The notes: generated by a model not told the origin, from the letters alone. A DNA stretch of 64,000 nt from Eumeta japonica (GCA_005406025.1 BGZK01000220.1:517176-581175), one strand, 5' to 3'; shown: positions 1 through 11,514, numbered from the stretch's first letter. Translations and numbers: made by a program.

Positions 1-643
1 AAGGATATTAAATCTCGAACCACCTGCCATTTCTCCGCTCTACCTAATAGAACGGAGCTGCACGTAGTCATATCCACCATATGTATTGAATATGGTAATC
101 ATATCCACATAATATTGAAGAGATTTTTCCCCTTTCACATCTCGAACGTGGGCGTATTGCCCTTGTTTAAAATGTGCAGTCTCACAGCAACGAGTAAATT
201 GCAGGGATCATCACCAAAGGTGTTTGCTGCTACACCACATGCTCCACGCATTAACGTCACCCCTTAGAATTATTTTGTTCGTCCCGAGTTTCAAGCAGAC
301 ATATCGCACGCGATCGAGATACAGGCCGATGGGCGTGTCCCCTTTTAAATACACCGATATGATCCTACAGTTTCCTGCTCTTATCACGATAGCTATAACG
401 TTTTTGTCGATGAGGGTCTGATCAGCATCCTGGGTGTCGTCGCAGCTCGCCAATGTTTCTAAAATAGGGCGCCAGGACTAGAGCTACCGCGATTTTTCGC
501 CTCTCAGTCTCAACAAGTAACTCAGCCGTAGCAATTGCTTCGCTACAAGTTGGACTGAATAAACAACAGACACACGTGGTCAGTTCATTCCTCATCGGAT
601 AATCCCCTGGCCATTTGGAAATCCAAACGCCGGTGGCTAACAA
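1..643 (-). pseudogene. R1-clade non-LTR retrotransposon ORF2, endonuclease part (relic, runs off the left edge)
   Basis: This is the N-terminal apurinic-like endonuclease domain of a non-LTR retrotransposon ORF2, read on the minus strand. The domain nicks target DNA so that reverse transcription can start. Minus-strand frames show a start region with ATAELLVETERRKIAVALV (about 480-545), then the diagnostic GDVNAWS stretch (about 235-264), then NKGNTPTFE (about 135-165) and a segment resembling SVLLGRAEKWQVVRDL near the edge. These are endonuclease motifs of the R1/TRAS group in their usual order. Stops (for example after TPTFEM) and frame changes break the frame, and residues such as the usual Trp-Trp after NAWS are altered, so it is dead. 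The reverse transcriptase would lie to the left of the window. The gag relic at 600-1830 lies immediately upstream in element orientation. R1 clade is well supported; the exact family is not known. Confidence 0.85.
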
Positions 644-1830
644 TAGGTCACAAGTTATCTCGTTCCACTTGTGTTTAATACCACACTTCGAACAAAACGC
701 TCAATGTGCAGTGTCCTCACGATGGGACTTAATATAATTAATCCATTTCGGGGGCTCTTCCACACTCTGAGATGGGCAATTTGCACCAACGTGGTCACCT
801 TTGCAATGATACTTGTCAAACTGCCTTTGCAAAAGTGCTTGCTTTGTCTAAAACCTAGACATCGCGAGCACTGCACGAGGGTACGATAAGGGACTGGTCG
901 CAAATCGTGCACTCTACATAAACATAGTTGGCCTGGAGACGGTTATATAGCTCAGAACTGACCTCCAGCACCAGGTGGCACTCGAGGTCGTTTCGTGCCT
1001 GCCTTCTGTAGCACACCTTTCTCGTTCCCAATCAAGACATTCGGCAATGTGCTTATTCAGGGTCCTCAATACTTAACGATTTCCTTGTCTGAATTTATTG
1101 TCAGAACGTTCCGGATCACCACGGTAGGCAATCTTTATTCCAACTTGGCTACTTTCAAGTCAGTCTCGCGCATCTTGAGCGGCTCCTCTATTTTCTTTGG
1201 ATTTTCTGAGGAGGAGCAACTCACCACGACTTTTTGGTTATCGTCCCATCTCCCTTGCATCCACCGCACCGTACAGTTTGGCAACCACCTGCTCTGGCAG
1301 TGCAGTTCTCATACTTAGAGGAAACGATAAATGCATTCCCCGCTGCAGATCGGCCTTCAGGGACAGGAATACTTGGATTGATGCTTGCCAAAGTTTTAGG
1401 CTTTGCTACCGCCTCGGCGTAATTTTACATGTACGGGGCAGATTTCGCCTTTATCGCTTTTTTGATATCTTCTAACTTTCCCAGTACGTCAAAATGTCCT
1501 AACAGATTCTTAGTTGAGGACATAGCCGTGTTTATTTTGTCGAATTTGGTTTCTATCATGAGGATCCTGTTTAAATTTTCTATGGATATTTTGGTTATTC
1601 ACTACTCCGTGGCTTCCAATTCCCTCGCCTTCCCCGCCTTTTTCCGCTCAAGCTCCGCAATATTGCGGGAACGGAATTCCTCAAGGCGAAAAGCGAGCTC
1701 ATTGATCACAACCAACTTTCCAATTATGAATTCTTTAACTTCTTTACTAATATTTTTTAGACCCCCGAGCTCGCCCTTTGCCTCTATGGCGAGGTTTCTC
1801 GGACCTGAAATGAACCTGTGACAATGACTA
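600..1830 (-). pseudogene. R1-clade non-LTR retrotransposon ORF1 (gag) relic with zinc knuckles
   Basis: This is the nucleic-acid-binding ORF1 protein of the same element, in pieces. Reading leftward from about 1820, the minus strand gives a charged, coiled-coil-like segment (GPRNLAIEAKGELGGLKNI, then INELAFRLEEFRSRNIAEL) ending in a stop near 1610. More charged sequence follows, then YAEAVAKPKTLASI (about 1365-1420). The region 900-1000 gives ECHLVLEVSSELYNRLQANY, a conserved block ahead of the zinc knuckles. The first knuckle is CSRCLGFRQSKHFC (about 832-873), in which the CCHC histidine has become Gln. Later knuckle remnants (SHREDTAH, FCSKCG) lie near 660-740. Several stops and frameshifts separate the blocks. 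ORF1 and ORF2 appear close or overlapping near 600-640, as is usual in this clade. Base composition is more GC-rich than the flanks, as expected for recent arrival. Confidence 0.8.
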
Positions 1831-2138
1831 AGGATTATACATTATATAAGTTCTTTTCAAACACAGCACTATTAGCATACGCGATGTTACACGGGGAATT
1901 AAAAAACAGATTGTAACGATCGGTTCTTTATGGTGAAACCGCTAGTTCGAGCGGGTGTCGAGTTCGGCTCTCGTTTGGCTGGGAGGCTATAAGAGCCTCT
2001 GAACTACAGTTACACGGCTTTGAGCTCTTATTTACTAAAGCCTTTAGTAGCACGTGGTGACCGCTGGGGCGTGGTTATTCTTGCCACACCGAATAACCTT
2101 TAGGCCAAGTAAGCGAGATGTGCCTCAATGTTGTTCAT
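1831..2138 (-). mobile_element. Probable 5' UTR of the R1-clade element
   Basis: This moderately GC-rich stretch continues the element upstream of ORF1 on the minus strand and stops abruptly at AT-rich DNA near 2140. No open frame crosses it. Elements of this clade carry 5' UTRs of this general size with an internal promoter, so the assignment comes from position and composition, not from a recognised motif. No TTAGG telomeric repeat and no 28S rDNA sequence is seen at the 5' junction, which argues against TRAS and R1 proper. The true 5' end is uncertain by tens of bases. Confidence 0.5.
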
Positions 2139-2153
2139 TACGTACGTACGTAC
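2139..2153. repeat. Short TACG tandem at the 5' junction of the R1-clade element
   Basis: Just under four TACG units lie exactly where element-like sequence gives way to AT-rich DNA. Some R1-clade families insert into simple repeats, so it may mark a target site. It could also be chance. Confidence 0.45.
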
Positions 2154-2159
2154 ACATTC

Positions 2160-2868
2160 GTCTTAAGCCATAAGTAATAGTTACTTGAATTATAAAATTC
2201 GATTTTTTATTAAACATTTAAATAATTTAATGATTAGTTGTACTTGAAGTCGATGCCAGACAAAGTAAGCAAATTAAAAATATAATATAGTGAAACCGAA
2301 GAATACAAAAGTTAACAAGAGATAATAAAATTCAACGAATTAGTATAGCAAAGTATTGAATTAAAACGGTATCAAGTTATGAAAATAAATATACTACCAC
2401 GATTGGCATATTTTTCGCTGTTACCAACTCCTAAAATAATAATTAATCAATTAATTATTTCAAGATATTTCAAGGCTGTTCCTTTAATTTTTTTTTTTGG
2501 AAAAAAATGTTGTTTTGATCTTCTAATCAATAGGTGTCAAAAACATTGAATGGATTTCGTAGATTATGAGAAAATCAATATTATACTGTTAATATACTAA
2601 TATTATGGTAACATGTGATTATATTACGTAAGTTGTAATAATTAAAATCGACAATTAAAAATGACATAAACTTATAACAAATTACTTTTAACACATAATT
2701 TATTATAATTTGTAATGCGATAGTTCAAAATATATATATTAAACTAGAAATTAAATGATATAGCTAAAAATTTAAGTACATAATAGTAATTAAATATGTA
2801 ATTCACTTAATAATAACTCCTTCGGTACTGTTTATGTCAGAATAATGTTATTAAAAAATCTGTTTAAA

Positions 2869-2870
<2 letters not shown>
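2160..2870. other. AT-rich DNA, nothing recognised
   Basis: Very AT-rich with poly-A and poly-T runs. No open frame, repeat end or RNA motif is supported. Confidence 0.6.

Positions 2871-2871
<1 letters not shown>

Positions 2872-2916
<45 letters not shown>
2872..2916. repeat. (TG)n microsatellite
   Basis: An uninterrupted TG dinucleotide run of about 22 units, the longest perfect simple repeat in the window. It is likely length-polymorphic. Confidence 0.97.
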
Positions 2917-2918
<2 letters not shown>

Positions 2919-3189
2919 TAACACACATTTAAAACTATCTTGATGTTTCTGAGAATGTTGACATATATAGATGACGGTAAAAATGTTTGCATTATAAAAA
3001 ATAATGGCAAACCAAATTCATAAAAGCGCGATAAACTTGGTTTCTGCGTAATAAAAAAATAAAAATTATCTTATCTCTTATCCATATAATAAATAAATAG
3101 TTCAGTACTTTACTCTGAAATATTCGTCAACCACTTAAAAATGTAAATTTAGCGTAGGTCGGTATATATGATTATTCGCCATATGGGTT

Positions 3190-3535
3190 GAATCTACCAA
3201 TCTCACCGGGGCCGAATATAAAGCTCAAAAGTCACTGTCTATTCTTTCAAAGTCGAACGCTACGTGGAAAGAAAGACTTTTCCAATCTTGGGACGGGCTT
3301 TCATTTCGCTGCAACCGACAGACAAAGCTGATGTCAGAGTGACTCCATTCAAATGAGGGCCTCGCCCCTCCCGCCCCTCTACCTTCGCGAATCGCTCGCT
3401 GAAAAGAAACAATTAACCTTTCGGCTGAAAGAATGGCTTCGACTACTGCGCTATTGTGACGATACATGAGCCTTTGTTAGCGCTCTAAGTGGACCGATCG
3501 CTTAGTTCCGACTGCGTTATGTCCTATGCAATTCT
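3190..3535. promoter_or_regulatory. GC-elevated island, candidate cis-regulatory element
   Basis: Composition rises sharply from the surrounding AT-rich DNA, with a C-rich core at about 3355-3385 (CCTCGCCCCTCCCGCCCCTC). Short motifs include a POU-like ATTCAAAT (about 3347) and a Sox-like CCTTTGTT (about 3471). A minus-strand open frame of 80 codons crosses it but resembles no family I know and has no splice context. The regulatory role is inferred from composition only. Confidence 0.35.
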
Positions 3536-3627
3536 TACAGTAATGTAAATACTGGTACTAATCTATTTTCAGAAGAGAAGTTAGGTTACTGTGATGTTTT
3601 AAATAGAATAAATATTTTTATTTTTTA

Positions 3628-4240
3628 GGTCCGGTACCTCAAATGGAACTCTTATGGATTCCCTTCGTTGTCCGTCTGTCTGCTAAAACGCTCTCAGTCA
3701 AGAATGTCTGAGAGTATTATGTCGAATTTAAAATGAAGTACTTAGCTTTACGGTCTCTTGAGGCTGTAAAAATATCAAGCTTCCTAGTCTACACAATAAA
3801 AAAATTTTTGTCTCGTATTTTGACAGTCGCAAATAAATCAAAACTTATATAATATTTCCTGTCCGCCTAGTAACATAAAATTTTGTAAAAAGCAAGGGCT
3901 TACAACACAAGTAAAAGAAAAAACCTAAAACTCCCAATTTATAGTTATATCATTAATCATTTTTTTGCATTAACTATTTGACATTTGCGATTGGATATAG
4001 ATCGTGATATAGATCTATATGTTGGAAAACATTTGTCAACTTCCTCCTATGAAAGTTTAATAGTTTCGAAAATTCTGATGTCCCAAATTTTTTTTTAATC
4101 TTTTAGAAACAATAAAAATAATAATAGTTACGGAATTCTCGGATCCTAATCTCGTTTCGGTATCAAAAATAGGGAAAATTCATCTTAGCTTTCTGCGGGT
4201 GAAATGTCTAAATACATAATTAAGTTAGTACGGAACCCTC
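3628..4240. repeat. Degenerate lepidopteran interspersed repeat with GGTTCCGTA-type ends
   Basis: The left end (GGTCCGGTACCTCAAATGGA, then a TTGTCCGTCTGTCTG tract) and the right end (GTACGGAACCCTC) match, from memory, a widespread lepidopteran repeat bounded by imperfect GGGTTCCGTA/TACGGAACCC. The middle shows the usual GTACTTAGCTTTACGGTCTC segment. No coding capacity is seen and its class is not known to me. Related sequence occurs at 35018-35684 and 24920-24970. Confidence 0.6.
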
Positions 4241-5137
4241 AAGGTTTGAGTCTTTTTAGTATTTGTCCGATATTTTTAATTCAAGAGAAGCTTTTAGGAC
4301 ATAATTTCACGGTGAAGTGATTGAATTTAGTTTGTTGCTGAATTTAAAATAATAGCAACAAATAGTGAAATATGAGCTCAAAACTCAGAAAATCATTTAT
4401 TTTTTTTTGTCACTGGTTTCAAAACCTTTTTAGAAACCTTAAAATTAAACGTCCCTTAGAGAACGATTTAAAATGTTTAATAAGATTTCTGTACGAGTTT
4501 AGCATAAATCTCGTTTCTCATGCAATATCGTTTATATTGCTATCGACTTTAATAAAAATTTCTCGAAATACCAGCTGAAACTACCATCGCGTCGCTACTC
4601 AAAGTAAATGTTTACGATTGAGATGTAACAAACAGTTCAATTTCAAAACATAAATTAAATTTTAAGGGCATTATCAAAGGACTTAGAAAATTTAAATTTA
4701 AATAATATTAAAGGTTCTTAAGAAATTAATTTCGATACAGATTAAAACTCCATTTCGACTTATACCCGCGTTACCTACTGGAATTTGATAACATTTAGAC
4801 AAAAAATATTTTTAAAGAAATATACGTACTTAATATGAAAATTAAGTGCGTGTATGTATATATGTATGCCATTAATTTGCAAAGGCGTATTCATATATGT
4901 ATATGTGTATATATATGAATTCAACAGCATATACGTCGAGATGTGGCTTTATAGACGACAAATCGCCTACACAATGCAAAGTAGGTAGTCGTCGCGACCA
5001 TTATCGGTGGGCTGAAGATGATATGACTCTACATGATTTAAATTTTCAATAAATTGAAAGTAAATAATTTCTTATTTGATCAATGTAAAGTAAAGGTCAG
5101 TGTATATAGTCCTTTGTACATGTACACGTACAAGGAC
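4241..5137. other. AT-rich DNA, nothing recognised
   Basis: Mostly AT-rich with alternating TA/TG tracts near 4850-4920. A 68-codon plus-strand frame at 4372-4578 has low-complexity composition and no known motif. A near-palindrome around TACATGTACACGTAC lies at about 5110-5135 next to the following repeat. Confidence 0.5.
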
Positions 5138-5362
5138 ATAAGAGGCAAACGAGTATGCGAGCCATCATAAAGCAGGTGGTTACGCCGCCATGAACGCTCG
5201 CAACCCCATTGGAGTCACCAATGTGCTGCCGGCCTCATGCGTAGAAATGGGATACCTAATGAAGAGGAAAGTGGACCGACGCAGAGGGAAGGGGGCGGGG
5301 TAGATCGGAAGTGGAGGATTGGCCACCAGAATTCTCACTTACTGAATTAAATGCAACACGGA
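5138..5362 (+). mobile_element. Short lepidopteran interspersed repeat (GGCAAACGAG family), copy 1
   Basis: The copy opens with GGCAAACGAG, continues with a CGCCGCCATGAACGC-like block and a GTGCTGCCGGCC block, and ends with GGCCACCAGAATTCTCACTT. I recognise this order from memory as a very common non-autonomous repeat of moth genomes; it has no coding capacity. Other copies here are at 14637-14735, 32500-32720, 51195-51462, 55461-55625 and 63341-63595. Its class (SINE or other) is uncertain. Confidence 0.7.
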
Positions 5363-5764
5363 ATCTGTTACCACAAGTCTACATTCTATGAAAGTGTGGT
5401 TTTCACCGGTCAAGCTAGTCCATTTACATGCTATATCCAAGTTGACCTCAATACGACTCTACCGCAGTTTTAGTTTTTTACATTTAACTGCGTACTCGCT
5501 TTCGTGCGTAGACGCAGTACGTACGGGAATGGCTAGCAGAGTCTGTATTGAATGGGTGGATTGACGAAAGAGAAATCGATTCAAATTGGTGAGAGTTTAA
5601 AAATGTTCGTACAGTGTATATCTGAAATTGCTTGGAAAAAAAAGATCGAATTTTTGAACTTTATCCAAAACAAAGAAAAAATCCTATAGCCTCGATTACG
5701 AAACAGTACGCAAATCTCGTAACAAGATTATGTATGTTCGAGTGTGACGGCTACAAGACACTGT
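5363..5764. other. No feature recognised
   Basis: Mixed-composition unique-looking DNA with no open frame of note and no repeat I recognise. Confidence 0.5.
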
Positions 5765-5875
5765 GACAAGCGGGTAGTGACGTTCGCGAGGACGCTGGCA
5801 GCAGCGCAATATCCGCGCCCGCAGCGCCGCGCTGACGAGGGTCGCCGCCCGCCTACACTAATCTAGACGCCTGCA
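5765..5875. promoter_or_regulatory. GC-rich island carrying TGACGAGGGTC
   Basis: A compact GC-rich block in AT-rich DNA. At 5833-5843 it carries TGACGAGGGTC followed by GCCGCCCGCC, closely matching the island at 12.68 kb and more loosely the one at 8.95 kb. The AGGGTC half resembles a nuclear-receptor half-site. No coding frame is supported. Confidence 0.4.
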
Positions 5876-5959
5876 TGGATTGATACTCTTTGTGCTGAAG
5901 TTGACGTCAAATTCTGAAAATGAACACGTGAATGTAAAAAACCGGTACAAAATGCATCA

Positions 5960-6370
5960 CAGGCAGTCATGAAAATTTATTGATGTGAATAAAGATCCAT
6001 CTTAATAAGACGCACATCTTGGATTGAGTTAGCTACAGAGAAGAAAACGAGCATTCTTAAACAATAGACATTATTTAAGCGTATGTCCCGTAAATTCATG
6101 CTGGTGAATGTGCTGATACACGTCCATGCCACACCGGTGAAATCGTGTGGATCGTAACCCACCACGAAGGCCCAGTGCGATTCGATGGAGAGCTGTAAGA
6201 TGGCCAAGCTTAATAATTACGTAAGCTGGAAGCTTTTGACTAAGCTTATAACAACTAGCAATACTCCAAAAAGGTGTGACTATTTGTACTTTCCAAAGCA
6301 TAGAAATGCTTAAGACAGATGTTGCAAGATGATCATTCATCCATATTCCAAACTCATTATTCATATGTAA
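5960..6370 (-). pseudogene. Coding-like remnant, unrecognised, probably repeat-derived
   Basis: Two overlapping minus-strand frames (6071-6364 and 5977-6207) cover this block. The second contains the stretch ESHWAFVVGYDPHDFTGVAW, which has normal protein composition, unlike the random frames nearby. The frame pair suggests one reading frame broken by an indel. I think I have seen similar sequence dispersed in moth genomes but cannot name it. There are no catalytic motifs, signal peptide or splice sites that I can support. Confidence 0.3.
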
Positions 6371-6936
6371 AAGTTTATGTATTTTGAAAGAAATACTTCT
6401 CCGTATTGGTGATTACAAGATGATTTTAAAGCCTGTAATCCAAATTCTTAGGGGCTCTTAAAATTCTTTTTATTCTAAGAAAATTCTACTTCACATTTGC
6501 GATATGGTCTAGGTAAGAAGTTGAAAATGGTGAAAAATAAAGATACTGGTTCTAAAAATACGTGCGATAGCTCATTCGATCCAGAATACTTTCTAGAAAT
6601 ATGTATCGAAAGCGTTTATTAGCGCATAAAAAATTGCAAAAGTTAGAAATATATTTTTATATTATATTAAAATATTGCCGTCAAAATCGAGGACGTCACT
6701 CTCAATATGTTTTTAAAGTTTTAAATATTAATTTAGAAATTTCAATAAATTATAGTGTATTTAGAACATTTAAAAAAATTATTTCCGTTGGAAAATTGAC
6801 TTTACGTCAATATTAACAAGTTAGATAATTGCTAATTAACAAAATTTTTTCCAACTTTTATCTTCATATTGTATATTTAAAGAATGTATAAATAATTGAA
6901 ATAAACTTTTTTCCCTTCGTGGAGCTCTTTTTGTAT
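6371..6936. other. AT-rich DNA, nothing recognised
   Basis: A 71-codon plus-strand frame at 6601-6816 is Lys/Ile/Tyr-rich, as expected from AT-rich noncoding DNA. Confidence 0.5.
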
Positions 6937-7086
6937 ATACATGCTTAATAAGATCACACCATAAAATTTTAAAAAATTTAATACTTTGCTTATAATAAAT
7001 TTTTAAATGAAACAATATTACTTTGATTTTTAAATTATTCTTTAATAAACTTAGGCTTTTATGGCATAATCTTATTAAACATGTAT
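6937..7086. mobile_element. Foldback MITE-like element with ~30-bp inverted ends
   Basis: The left arm 6937-6966 begins ATACATGCTTAATAAGAT. The right arm 7057-7086 is its inverted match, differing at about four positions over 30. The spacer is about 90 bp and AT-rich. The size and structure are those of a small non-autonomous DNA element. No target duplication is clear in the AT-rich flanks and no second copy is visible in the window. Confidence 0.6.
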
Positions 7087-7412
7087 GATCTTAAAGACAG
7101 CTATATATATGCATGAGCGTGTGTGTTCGTGTGTGTGCGCACGGATGAAATGAACCTACAAATAAAATTTATACAAACTTTACCGTGTTAAACGTACTTT
7201 TTAAAGTATATGTTTTATTTTAAATATCGATGTGTTAAGAAATGTAAACATAATTTTAATAAAACTCCTTTTTCAAAATCTCGATTTCTCTCGAAGAAAT
7301 GAGCCGATTTTAAATAGATTTAAAAAATTGGACGAAAATGAATTAGGAGTGAAGCTGATAAGATTTTGGAATCATTCGGTATAATGCTTTAAAAATTATC
7401 AATAGAAAGTAT
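7087..7412. other. AT-rich DNA with a short GT-rich tract
   Basis: A GT-rich, potentially Z-forming stretch at about 7113-7142 lies in otherwise featureless AT-rich DNA. Confidence 0.5.
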
Positions 7413-8640
7413 AGGATCCGGGTAAAAGTTTTTTCGTATTTTATAATTTAATCTAGACAATTTTTCATCATATTTCATTTACATTTTATTATAATACGTA
7501 TATACTAATTAATTCAATAACTTGTGTCCATTTTGTAGACAGTTATTTTATCTCATTTCTTTAAAAATTTTGGGATTTATGATCAAAAAACTGCAACAAG
7601 TAATTTTGACAGTCCTCTTTTGATATTAAGCTAACACTACCTAAAAAACTCTGAAGAAACCAAAACAGGTGAAAATCTGAAGGTGTAATGTCGAGGCTAT
7701 ATGGTGGATGTATTAGCACTTCATAAAAAACATTCTCAATATTTTTAAGTGGTTAAATATGTGTTTGATCTGTTATTATCATGGTAAAAAACCACACCCT
7801 TTCGGTTGATCAATTCCGGCCATTTTTTCTCTACTTCTTACTTGAGTCTCATCAGCTGTTGGCAGTAGAGGTCCGAATTGATGGTTTTTCTGAGCGGTAA
7901 AAGCTCATAATGAATAATGCCCTACCAATCCCACCACACACTTAGCATCGACTTATTACGAGTTAATGTGGATTTCGCTATAGTCAGTCATTTTACGCAC
8001 ATTCTTGTCGTAGGCAATCCATTTTTCATTACCAGTGATCAATTTTTTAGAAACGTTTTGGTTTCATTACGTTACAATAGAGAATAGCAAATAAGAACAT
8101 GATTCATTAGATTTCTTTCAGTGAGCTCGTGTGGGATTCAAGTATCTTTTTCGTATATTCAGCTTTTTTTCTAATGGGTCAAAACTATTTTGTAGCCAAT
8201 CCCAGCTTTTGCTTTGTCATAAGAACTAATATGCCGATCTTGCTCTACGTTTTCCAAAATGACATCAACCTTGTTCATAACAAATCAACCAGAGCGAGGT
8301 TCATCTTTCGCATCAAAACTACCGAACTGAATACACTTGAACTTGTTTGTGCTACTGTTACCAGCACTGCATAGATCCATAAACGTCAAAAATTTTTGTC
8401 ATGGCTTGTGTTGCATTTTTATCTTTTTGTAATATATTTTCAAAATGTATCGAATTATTACGTTAAATTCACCCATTTTGGTGGACCGAAGAACAAAAAA
8501 GAAATGACGTGACACAGTTCTTTTTTAATATGTCATCTATATAATGATATCAAAACTAGCCAGATGTAAACAGCACAATCAAAGAGATTTTACTGGAACT
8601 TTCTACTTATAAAATACGAAGAAACTTTTCGCCGATGTAA
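7413..8640 (-). pseudogene. Mariner transposon (cecropia/mori-like), full length but dead
   Basis: A Tc1/mariner element with the transposase on the minus strand. The end repeats are visible: left about 7413-7446 and right about 8603-8640 share AAAAGTTTNTTCGTATTTTATAA in inverted orientation. The transposase start is at 8474-8476. Minus-strand blocks in order include the N-terminal MGEFNVIIRYILK, then FGSFDAKDEPRSG and VILENVEQDRHISSYD, the first catalytic region (ITGNEKW near 8018-8040, with the expected Asp replaced by Asn), the second (YHDN), and a third like TPSDFHLF. Multiple stops and frameshifts are present. The total of about 1.23 kb is normal for mariner. It is the same subfamily as the copy at 55911-57900, from which transcripts or transposase could not come either. 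Confidence 0.85.
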
Positions 8641-8869
8641 TATATTTTATCAACCATAGCTTCGTTCGCTCCATTCACGATAAATGATCTCTATAAATGC
8701 AAAATGAGAACAGGAGCACACACATATCTGCTCGAGCGAAAACTGGGCCCAAAGCACTTTGACATTTCGTTAACACTTCCTTGGCGCGACATCCTCATTT
8801 TTGGCATCCTCCAGTTTCAAAATTCAAAGCGAAAATTTTGAATCGGGGGTACTGAGGCCAGAAGCACGC

Positions 8870-9010
8870 ATAAGTGCGATAGGGCGGGGGCGGCGTGAGG
8901 GCGCGGCGCGCGGCCCATCGACCGCGACATTATTAAGAAGAGCCCTGACAAGGGTCAAGTGAAATGAGATCCCGAAACCGTGATCTCGGCCTCGCGCGGA
9001 CGCCGCTCAT
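8870..9010. promoter_or_regulatory. GC-rich island carrying TGACAAGGGTCA
   Basis: A strongly GC-rich block with a GGGCGGGGGCGGCG core, followed by TGACAAGGGTCA at 8946-8957. The right half, AAGGGTCA, looks like an extended nuclear-receptor half-site. No open frame or transposon motif explains it. It lies just outside the mariner right end, after about 230 bp of mixed sequence. Confidence 0.4.
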
Positions 9011-9224
9011 CATTTATAACTTGAATTTTCCGCTTATATTCGCTCTAGCGGCAACAAGTGTCGCCACTTAAGTATCTAATATCCTATTACGTTTAAACCG
9101 AAATTTCTGCTTGCGATAAAAATTGTTTTGTTCCGAACACAAAAAAAATACCTTACAGTAGGGACTTCTAATATTGCAGAGTTCGTATCTGTCTGAAAGA
9201 CTTTTTTTTTTGTGATTAAGGAAA

Positions 9225-9540
9225 AGGCAAAGCTATCTCGTCTCATTTAGTCATAACTAGTTTTCGCCCATGGATCCGCCCGCGAGGACATCTAAAAAAT
9301 TCTTTCATCTTTTAAAGATAATAACTCCATTTTAACATTTATTAATTAACCGCTCTAGGTATATACGGGATAAAAACCATTTTACATTCCACCTCTCAAC
9401 AGTTCCTTTATCTACCAGTTCGGTATATCCGTCGTGAAAATTAAAAGATTAACCTAGACAAACAGACACATAGGCACACAAAAGGTTTTTCAAAGCTTGT
9501 TTTGGGTTTGGGTACTGTCGAAATGAGATTATGATTTGAT
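9225..9540 (+). mobile_element. RTE-like retroposon 3'-end relic
   Basis: The block begins ACTAGTTTTCGCCCATGGAT, a decayed form of the ACTAGCTTTTGCCCGCG start common in lepidopteran retroposed fragments. It ends with a CCGTCGTGAAAATTAAAAG...ACAAACAGACACATAGGCAC tail. There is no coding sequence. The assignment to RTE-like 3' ends is from memory. Confidence 0.45.
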
Positions 9541-11510
9541 GAAAAGCCTTTATTTCGAAATCATAGACAGACACACTAATTTCATTTGTTTATGTGGACA
9601 CTGCGGATTGTATTCGAAAAGGAAAGAAATTAATTTCTTAACTGCGTAAAGTAAAATTAATCATGAATACTCAATGTCAAAATTCATTTATAAATGAATT
9701 TTGACGTTAAATGATGGACGTAAAAAATGGTGAGATGAAGCATTGCTAAGCTACAAATTACCCTCAGAGTTCATTATAAAAGTTCCAGTTAAAAGCTCTG
9801 CAACCACGCCTAATTAAGTCTATCTAAATTAGACTGTCAATCTCGTGAAACTTTGATTCTGAATTACTTATTTTACTATTCTCTTCGTCAACGCAGTTTC
9901 AGAAAGCAGTTACAGCTGTCAAACATTTACTAATAATGATATTTTAATTTGTCAATAAAGCGAAGTAAAATTAAATTATATAATTATTCTCTATCCACTC
10001 ATAAATACTTGTTTCTTCGCTGTGGAATACTTAGAGCATTATTTCACGATCCTATGTTTGCCTGTTTCTTACGCCTAGAATATTGTTTTACAAATTATGC
10101 AAAGCAGATCCTCTTGTAAACTAAAGGAAGGGTAATAATAAAATCTGCCAGTTCCAGTGGTTAAGTAGAGTTCGCTATGACTAATAATTTTATCTATTCA
10201 CTTAGACTCTGCTCAATTTTGTTTTCGTAGAAACATGGCCAAAATCTTATTACTTAACGCTATGTACAAGTATATACAATCACGCCTGACGATGCGGGCG
10301 CCACCTCCAGCTAAAAGTAGAGTCACGACGAATTCACGATTATTCGTAGATACGTTCGTCGTCTTTTCACTTTAGTGATTGAATTGCCTTTACAATGTTT
10401 CTAGGAAAAATAAAAGTTCCTTTTAGAACAGAGTTCGCTTGCGATTGGTAAACGGAATTCAGAATTCCTTTGAAGTAAATTTTATAGATATTAATTCTAT
10501 ACGTTTTAAGTTCAAGTAAATGGTAAGGACCAACAATATATATATATTTATATGTCTGTATTTATAAAATCTTCGAAACTCCTTTTCAATATATATCAGT
10601 TTAGTTTTGTTTTAACCTAAATTATTTGTTTTTAATCGCCGTCCTCAAGTTCCCAATATGCGTTTGCGTTTCGTTATCACTTTAACCCAATGACAGGTCG
10701 CGACCCTATCAATGGAATATAGGTCTATAACTATGTTTCAGATTCAACAACTTTAGTTTCATATGAATTATATTGTTATACAAACAAATGTACTAAGTAC
10801 AATTAGAATGTTTAATTACTATTAAGAGTAATGTGTAATAACGCAACTCGAATTTGAATCTGAAGATAAACTTATATTAAGTAGTTTACGTTCAGTATTA
10901 AACTCGAGATATATACGCGGAGTTAAAAGTCCGTATAAAACTTTGAAATACACTTAACATATTGGCTCCTTATCTTGAAATTCAATTAATTTATAGATCT
11001 AGAAAATTTGAAAATTTGTAGGTTTCTTTGCTAATCAAGTCTCAAAGGCAGAACCAGTTGCAAAAAATAAACCTTCACCAGTATTGCACATACCCGGCTC
11101 ATTGATATTTCTATAAATGATATTTTGCTGTGTGTTTGTGTATTGTGAACATTGTGTGCGTAAATACTGCACGTTCTTCGTGTCATTTTATACTGCACGT
11201 TTTTTTTAAGTTCTATAATTTAAGGCTCTTAAATTTCAATAAAATTGTTAAAATAATTTATTGTCTACAAAAGTAGATCGATCTTACAAGTCATCAATTC
11301 AGTGGCTGATACTTTTTGCTCAGTTGATTTTCAATCGGATAGCCACTTAGTCAATCTATTGAGGCTTAATCGACAATGGAAGCGCTACCATTCCTAGAAG
11401 CGTCACTTATTTAGAGACCATCCAACTCCACGAGTCATACGACCGATATACTTTTCCGAGAAACACGTACTGAACGAGAAACAAAACGAAATAATTTTTC
11501 GCAATAACAA
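9541..11510. other. Mostly AT-rich DNA with one perfect palindrome
   Basis: About 2 kb without a supported gene or element, apart from the palindrome at 9676-9705. A small region near 10280-10320 is more GC-rich. Short TATA tracts occur at about 10535-10550. Confidence 0.5.
9676..9705. repeat. Perfect 30-bp palindrome
   Basis: The arm GTCAAAATTCATTTA is followed at once by its exact complement, with no spacer. There is no transposon context around it. Confidence 0.9.
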
Positions 11511-11514
11511 GAGA

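Noticed and set aside
995..1821. Plus-strand frames over the R1-clade relic
   Set aside because: They are shadows; the minus strand carries the recognisable gag blocks.
8129..8374. 81-codon plus-strand frame
   Set aside because: It lies opposite mariner transposase sequence and is a shadow.
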